Assembly: GCA_020048645.1 (NCBI GenBank)
Contig: JAIFMG010000026.1
Location: 1 to 64,000 of the forward strand
From: Bacteroidota bacterium
GTDB lineage: Bacteria > Bacteroidota > Bacteroidia > Bacteroidales > UBA6013
Length of the DNA: 64,000 nucleotides
Direction: 5' to 3'
This document shows positions 60,329 to 64,000 of this stretch, piece after piece; position 1 is the stretch's first letter; the number at the start of each line of letters is the position of its first letter. The notes under the pieces were generated by a model. The model was not told the DNA's origin. It did no database searches and saw nothing but the letters and a program-made list of their open reading frames with translations. A program made the position numbers and the translations under genes.

Positions 60329-61401
60329 AACAACGTGTGGAAGGACTGGATGCCGCCAGGGCACTGGCCATCATCGGGATGATCGTGGTCAACTTCAAGA
60401 TCGTCTTCGGGAGCGAAGGCGGCGGCTGGGTCAAGATTTTCGCGCAAGCCTTCGAGGGCAAGGCCTCGGCGACCTTCGTGTTCCTGGCCGGGGTGGGCCT
60501 GGCCCTGATGACCCAGGGAGCCCTGGCGAGCACGGACGGCGCGAAGCTCCGGCAGGCGATGGTGAGCATCGCCAAGCGCGCCGCCTTCCTGTTCGTGGTC
60601 GGCCTGGCCTACACGCCCCTATGGGTCGCCGACATCCTGCATTTCTACGGCGTTTACATGGCCATCACGCTGCTGTTCATCCCCCTCGACAAGAAATGGG
60701 CCTTGCGCGCGGCCCTCGGCCTGGTCTTGGCCTATCCTGCCCTGCTGCTCTGGATCGACTACGAGACCGCGTGGAACTTCGAGACCTTCGTTTACGCCGA
60801 TTTCTGGACGGCCAGAGGATTCGCCCGGAACCTGTTCTACAACGGCTTCCACCCTGTGGTCCCTTGGGTCTCGTTCATGCTGCTGGGCCTGTGGTTCGGC
60901 CGGCACGACCTGGGCGACCAGGGCTTCCTCCGGCGTTCGGCCAAGTGGGGCCTGGGGATCTTCGTCGGCAGCCTCGCGCTGTCCGGGCTGCTGGTGTCCG
61001 TCCTCTCGGCAGGCGACCCGTCCGCGGCTGAAGACATCGCCTCGATCCTGGGCACCAGCCCGATGCCGCCCATGCCGTTCTACATGCTCGTCGGCGGGTC
61101 TTTCGCCATTTTCCTGGTCTCGGCGTCCGTGCTGGTGGTGGGCAGGCACAAGGACAACCCCATCCTGGTGGCCCTGGGCAAGACCGGAAAGCTGGCCCTG
61201 ACCTTCTACGTGGCGCACGTCGTGGTGGGGATGGGCGTGCCGCTGCTCTTGGCCCCCGAGGCCCAAGGGCAATTCTCGATAGGGTTCTCGGTGGCCTATT
61301 CGCTGGCCTTTTCCCTGCTTTGCGTGCTGTTCGCCAACGGGTGGCTGCGGCGGTACAGCATCGGCCCCCTCGAATCGGTGATCCGGCGGTTCACCCGGTA
61401 A
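60325..61401 (+). CDS. DUF418/DUF1624-like polytopic membrane acyltransferase-like protein
   Basis: RVEGLDAARALAIIGMIVVNF N-terminus, ~8-10 hydrophobic helices; ATGA overlap with upstream gene. Confidence 0.7.
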   Translation: MKQRVEGLDAARALAIIGMIVVNFKIVFGSEGGGWVKIFAQAFEGKASATFVFLAGVGLALMTQGALASTDGAKLRQAMVSIAKRAAFLFVVGLAYTPLWVADILHFYGVYMAITLLFIPLDKKWALRAALGLVLAYPALLLWIDYETAWNFETFVYADFWTARGFARNLFYNGFHPVVPWVSFMLLGLWFGRHDLGDQGFLRRSAKWGLGIFVGSLALSGLLVSVLSAGDPSAAEDIASILGTSPMPPMPFYMLVGGSFAIFLVSASVLVVGRHKDNPILVALGKTGKLALTFYVAHVVVGMGVPLLLAPEAQGQFSIGFSVAYSLAFSLLCVLFANGWLRRYSIGPLESVIRRFTR

Positions 61402-61520
61402 GGGAGGCGCGGCCGGCGCCGAAAACGGCAGGGTTGGGACTTTGGCCCCGCGGCCGTGGGGAACATTTTCCCCGAAGGGACTGGCCGTTGGCAAAGGGCC
61501 GGAAGCGGCATTCCCCCCAA

Positions 61521-61558
61521 AAAAAGAACGCCCCTTCGCGAACGAAGGGGCGTCTTTT
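61521..61558. terminator. Bidirectional terminator
   Basis: aaaagaacgccccttcgcgaacgaaggggcgtctttt. Confidence 0.75.
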
Positions 61559-61584
61559 GTGTTTGGGCGAATCAGGCCGGGTTC

Positions 61585-61956
61585 TCAGCGGGTTCCGCCG
61601 CAGCGAGAAGCGCAGTTGGAGGTGCGGGCGGCGCCGGCGTCGGGGGTGGCGCCGGGAGCGGGCTGGCTGGCGCTGGTTGAGCCAGAGCAGGGAGCGGTGG
61701 CGCTGGCGGTGCCAGTGCAGGGCTTGCTCTCCTCGGTAGAGGCGTTGGCCGAACCGGTGCAAGGAGCGGCCTCAGCGGCGCTGGCGGTGCCAGTGCAAGG
61801 CGTGTTGCATTTGCTGGCTTCTTCGGCGGACTTCTCAACCGCGGGAGTCACCGCGGCGGCGCTGGTGCGGGCGCTGGTAGAGCCAGAGCATTGCGCTGAT
61901 ACGGAGCCGGTGGCCACGAAAAGGGCGAAGGCGAGGAACAAAAACACTTTCTTCAT
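61585..61956 (-). CDS. Small secreted Cys-repeat protein
   Basis: Signal peptide MKKVFLFLAFALFVATGSVSAQ then five C-[ST]-G-[ST]-x-x-A repeats; 8 Cys in mature part. Confidence 0.6.
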   Translation of the reverse strand: MKKVFLFLAFALFVATGSVSAQCSGSTSARTSAAAVTPAVEKSAEEASKCNTPCTGTASAAEAAPCTGSANASTEESKPCTGTASATAPCSGSTSASQPAPGATPDAGAARTSNCASRCGGTR

Positions 61957-62428
61957 GGTCAAGGGGGATTTTTGGTTTGTGAAATTTGAACGGTAGGGCA
62001 AATATAGTCATCCAATTCCAAATTAAGGACAAAAAGGCGTCTTTTTCCAAAATTTAACTTTTTGTTAAATTCTTGTCATTCTGTATTTTGCGAGAAAAGG
62101 GAATTCAGGCCCCTTGAACCGATGCGTCCTTCGAACTTTTGAAAATCTTGAAGAATTTTAGCCATCAGTTTGATTTTCAATTGTTTGGACCATCGGGTCT
62201 TCCGCATCGGCCAGCCCGGGGGGGCTGTTTTAGGCAAAAATGTGCCTTCAGCCCAAAAAACATGGGGCGGCGCCAGGCGCGAATTGCCAGGCCATTCGTT
62301 CTTCAGGAAGCCCGCGCGCTCGCATCGCCAGGCCCTGACTTGTTGGATGCACCCCAATCCGCTTGTGCTAAATGCTGTTTTTTTGAAATTTCATTACTTT
62401 CGTCATCGCAAACCAGCCTCTTTTTCCC

Positions 62429-63220
62429 ATGAAACGACTGCTGCTCACCCTGGCCCTCGGCCCGATGCTCTGGGCACAAGCCCACAGCCAGACCTTCAAC
62501 GCCACGGGCGCCTGCCTGGGCGACACCGTCCAATTCGTCCCGGTGGGCACCACGGGGGCGCTCAACTTCTACTGGCAGTTTGGCGACGGTAGCGACACCT
62601 GGGAAATCGAGTCGCCCCGCTACTTCTACGCCCAGGCGGGGACCTACACCGTCAGCATGACGGTCTATTTCCCCGAAGGCAGCCAGACCGTCAGCAAGGA
62701 CATCACCATCGAGCCAGCCCCGGCCATCGCCATCGCCTACGACGGGCCCACCAGCTTCCTGCAAGGCGGCAGCGTCGGCCTCGAGGCCACGGCGGGCTTC
62801 GCGGGCTACCTCTGGAGCACGGGCGAGGGCACGGCGGCCATCGTGGTCAGCCAAGGAGGCTTCTACAGCGTGGTGGGAACGACCGCCAGCGGATGCCAGG
62901 CCACGGCCACCAGCCAGGAAATCAGGGTCTTGCAGGCCCAAGTAGCGCCCATCGAGATCGTGGCCAACATCCTGACGCCCAACGGCGACGGCATCAACGA
63001 CCGGTTCGAGATCCAAGACCTGGACGCCTTCGGCTTCCCCTGCCAGGTGCTGATCTTCAACCAGTGGGGCCGCGAGGTCTATTCCAGCGCCGACTACCAG
63101 GCCGACACCCCCTGGGACGGATACCTCGAAGGAAAGCTGCTCGACGCCGGCGCCTACTTCTTCATCCTGCGCACCGAAGACCGCCCGCAGGCCACCGGAA
63201 CCATCAACCTGCTGCGCTGA
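62429..63220 (+). CDS. PKD-domain protein with T9SS type B (CHU_C/gliding-motility) sorting domain
   Basis: PKD FYWQFGDGSDTWEIESPRYFYAQAGTYTVSMTV; ANILTPNGDGINDRFEIQDL...VLIFNQWGREVYSS...PWDGYL. Confidence 0.92.
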   Translation: MKRLLLTLALGPMLWAQAHSQTFNATGACLGDTVQFVPVGTTGALNFYWQFGDGSDTWEIESPRYFYAQAGTYTVSMTVYFPEGSQTVSKDITIEPAPAIAIAYDGPTSFLQGGSVGLEATAGFAGYLWSTGEGTAAIVVSQGGFYSVVGTTASGCQATATSQEIRVLQAQVAPIEIVANILTPNGDGINDRFEIQDLDAFGFPCQVLIFNQWGREVYSSADYQADTPWDGYLEGKLLDAGAYFFILRTEDRPQATGTINLLR

Positions 63221-63267
63221 GCGCCGCCCTGGCCATGTCCCCATTCCTCCAATCCAAGCCCACGAGC

Positions 63268-64000
63268 ATGAAAAAGACCTTCCTCCTCCTGGCCATGCTG
63301 TCCGGCCCGCTGTCCGGCTTCGCCCAGCAGATACCCATCAACAGCCAGCAGTTCATCAACAAGCACTCCCTCTCGCCGGCCTTCGCGGGCTTCAACCGCA
63401 ACTTCGAGGTCTTCGCCGGGATGCGGCAAGACTGGGTGGGGATCCCCGGGGCGCCCGAGACCAAGTGGTTCACGGCCAACGCTGCCATGACCGACGCGAC
63501 CGGCTTCGGCCTGACCTTCCTCCAGCAGAACGTCAGCCTGTTCGAGCAGCTCACGGCCCGCTTCGACTACGCCTACCACACCTACCTCGACCGGAAAACC
63601 ACCATGAGCTTCGCCCTCTCGGCCGGGCTGTTCAACCAGCGGGTGGACTGGGCCCAGATCCGCTCGCCCCTGGCCGACCCCTACCTGCCCCAACTGCAAG
63701 ACCTGCACGGCACGGCCATCGACATGGGCTTCGGGCTCATGCTTGCCCGAAACGGTCTGACCGTGGGCCTGGGCATGCCCCGCGCCGTGGCCACGCCCGT
63801 CTCCCATTCGGTGGTCAGCTCCAGCGACTTCACCCTGGCCAGGCAGTACATGGCCCACGTTTCCTACCTCCTGCCCCTGGACCGCGAACTGGCCATCGAG
63901 CCCATCGTGGTGCTGCGCTCCACCGAGCGCTCGGGCATGTTCTTCGACCTGGGGATGAACGCCAACTTCCGCAAGAAGGTCTGGGGCGGGGCCAACTTCC
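63268..64000 (+). CDS. PorP/SprF-family type IX secretion outer membrane protein, 3' truncated by window end
   Basis: QQIPINSQQFINKHSLSPAFAGFNRNFEVFAGMRQDWVGIPGAPETKWFTANA; open to window end, not in the supplied ORF track. Confidence 0.9.
   Translation, partial: MKKTFLLLAMLSGPLSGFAQQIPINSQQFINKHSLSPAFAGFNRNFEVFAGMRQDWVGIPGAPETKWFTANAAMTDATGFGLTFLQQNVSLFEQLTARFDYAYHTYLDRKTTMSFALSAGLFNQRVDWAQIRSPLADPYLPQLQDLHGTAIDMGFGLMLARNGLTVGLGMPRAVATPVSHSVVSSSDFTLARQYMAHVSYLLPLDRELAIEPIVVLRSTERSGMFFDLGMNANFRKKVWGGANF

Overview
This is a high-GC chromosomal window, most likely from a Bacteroidota (Saprospiria/Cytophagia-like) bacterium. The lineage is inferred from T9SS sorting domains, PorP/SprF, a Bat operon, the futalosine enzyme MqnA, a LeuRS of Bacteroidota type and TTTG-N19/20-TAnnTTTG promoters. 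No tools were available, so all family names come from reading the protein sequences. Main content: an Rpn/PD-(D/E)XK-type gene with a decayed partial copy; an XRE-S24 regulator next to a ~1140 aa Hsp70/actin-fold protein, with a shared operator-like motif; two tandem SiaC (DUF1987) genes; a complete MoxR-DUF58-BatA-E operon followed by an HD hydrolase and truA; a photolyase/lipoprotein cluster; a secreted LRR protein; acyltransferase and ABC ATPase genes; a DUF1703-type ATPase/nuclease; fmt; an FAD oxidoreductase; a CZB chemoreceptor; a T9SS lysyl-endopeptidase-like protease; peroxiredoxin; mqnA; leuS; hisH; a TonB receptor with YfiR; ribH; a PAS/GAF/HAMP sensor lacking an output domain; a macrodomain protein; a small Cys-repeat secreted protein; and a T9SS type-B/PorP pair. 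The strongest unusual signals are (1) a DUF559/Vsr-like nuclease-fold domain of about 114 aa, apparently inactivated, inserted into leucyl-tRNA synthetase, (2) the two-gene XRE-S24/Hsp70-like module with a shared operator, and (3) a small secreted protein built from C-[ST]-G-[ST]-x-x-A repeats. No tRNA, rRNA, CRISPR array or transposase was found.
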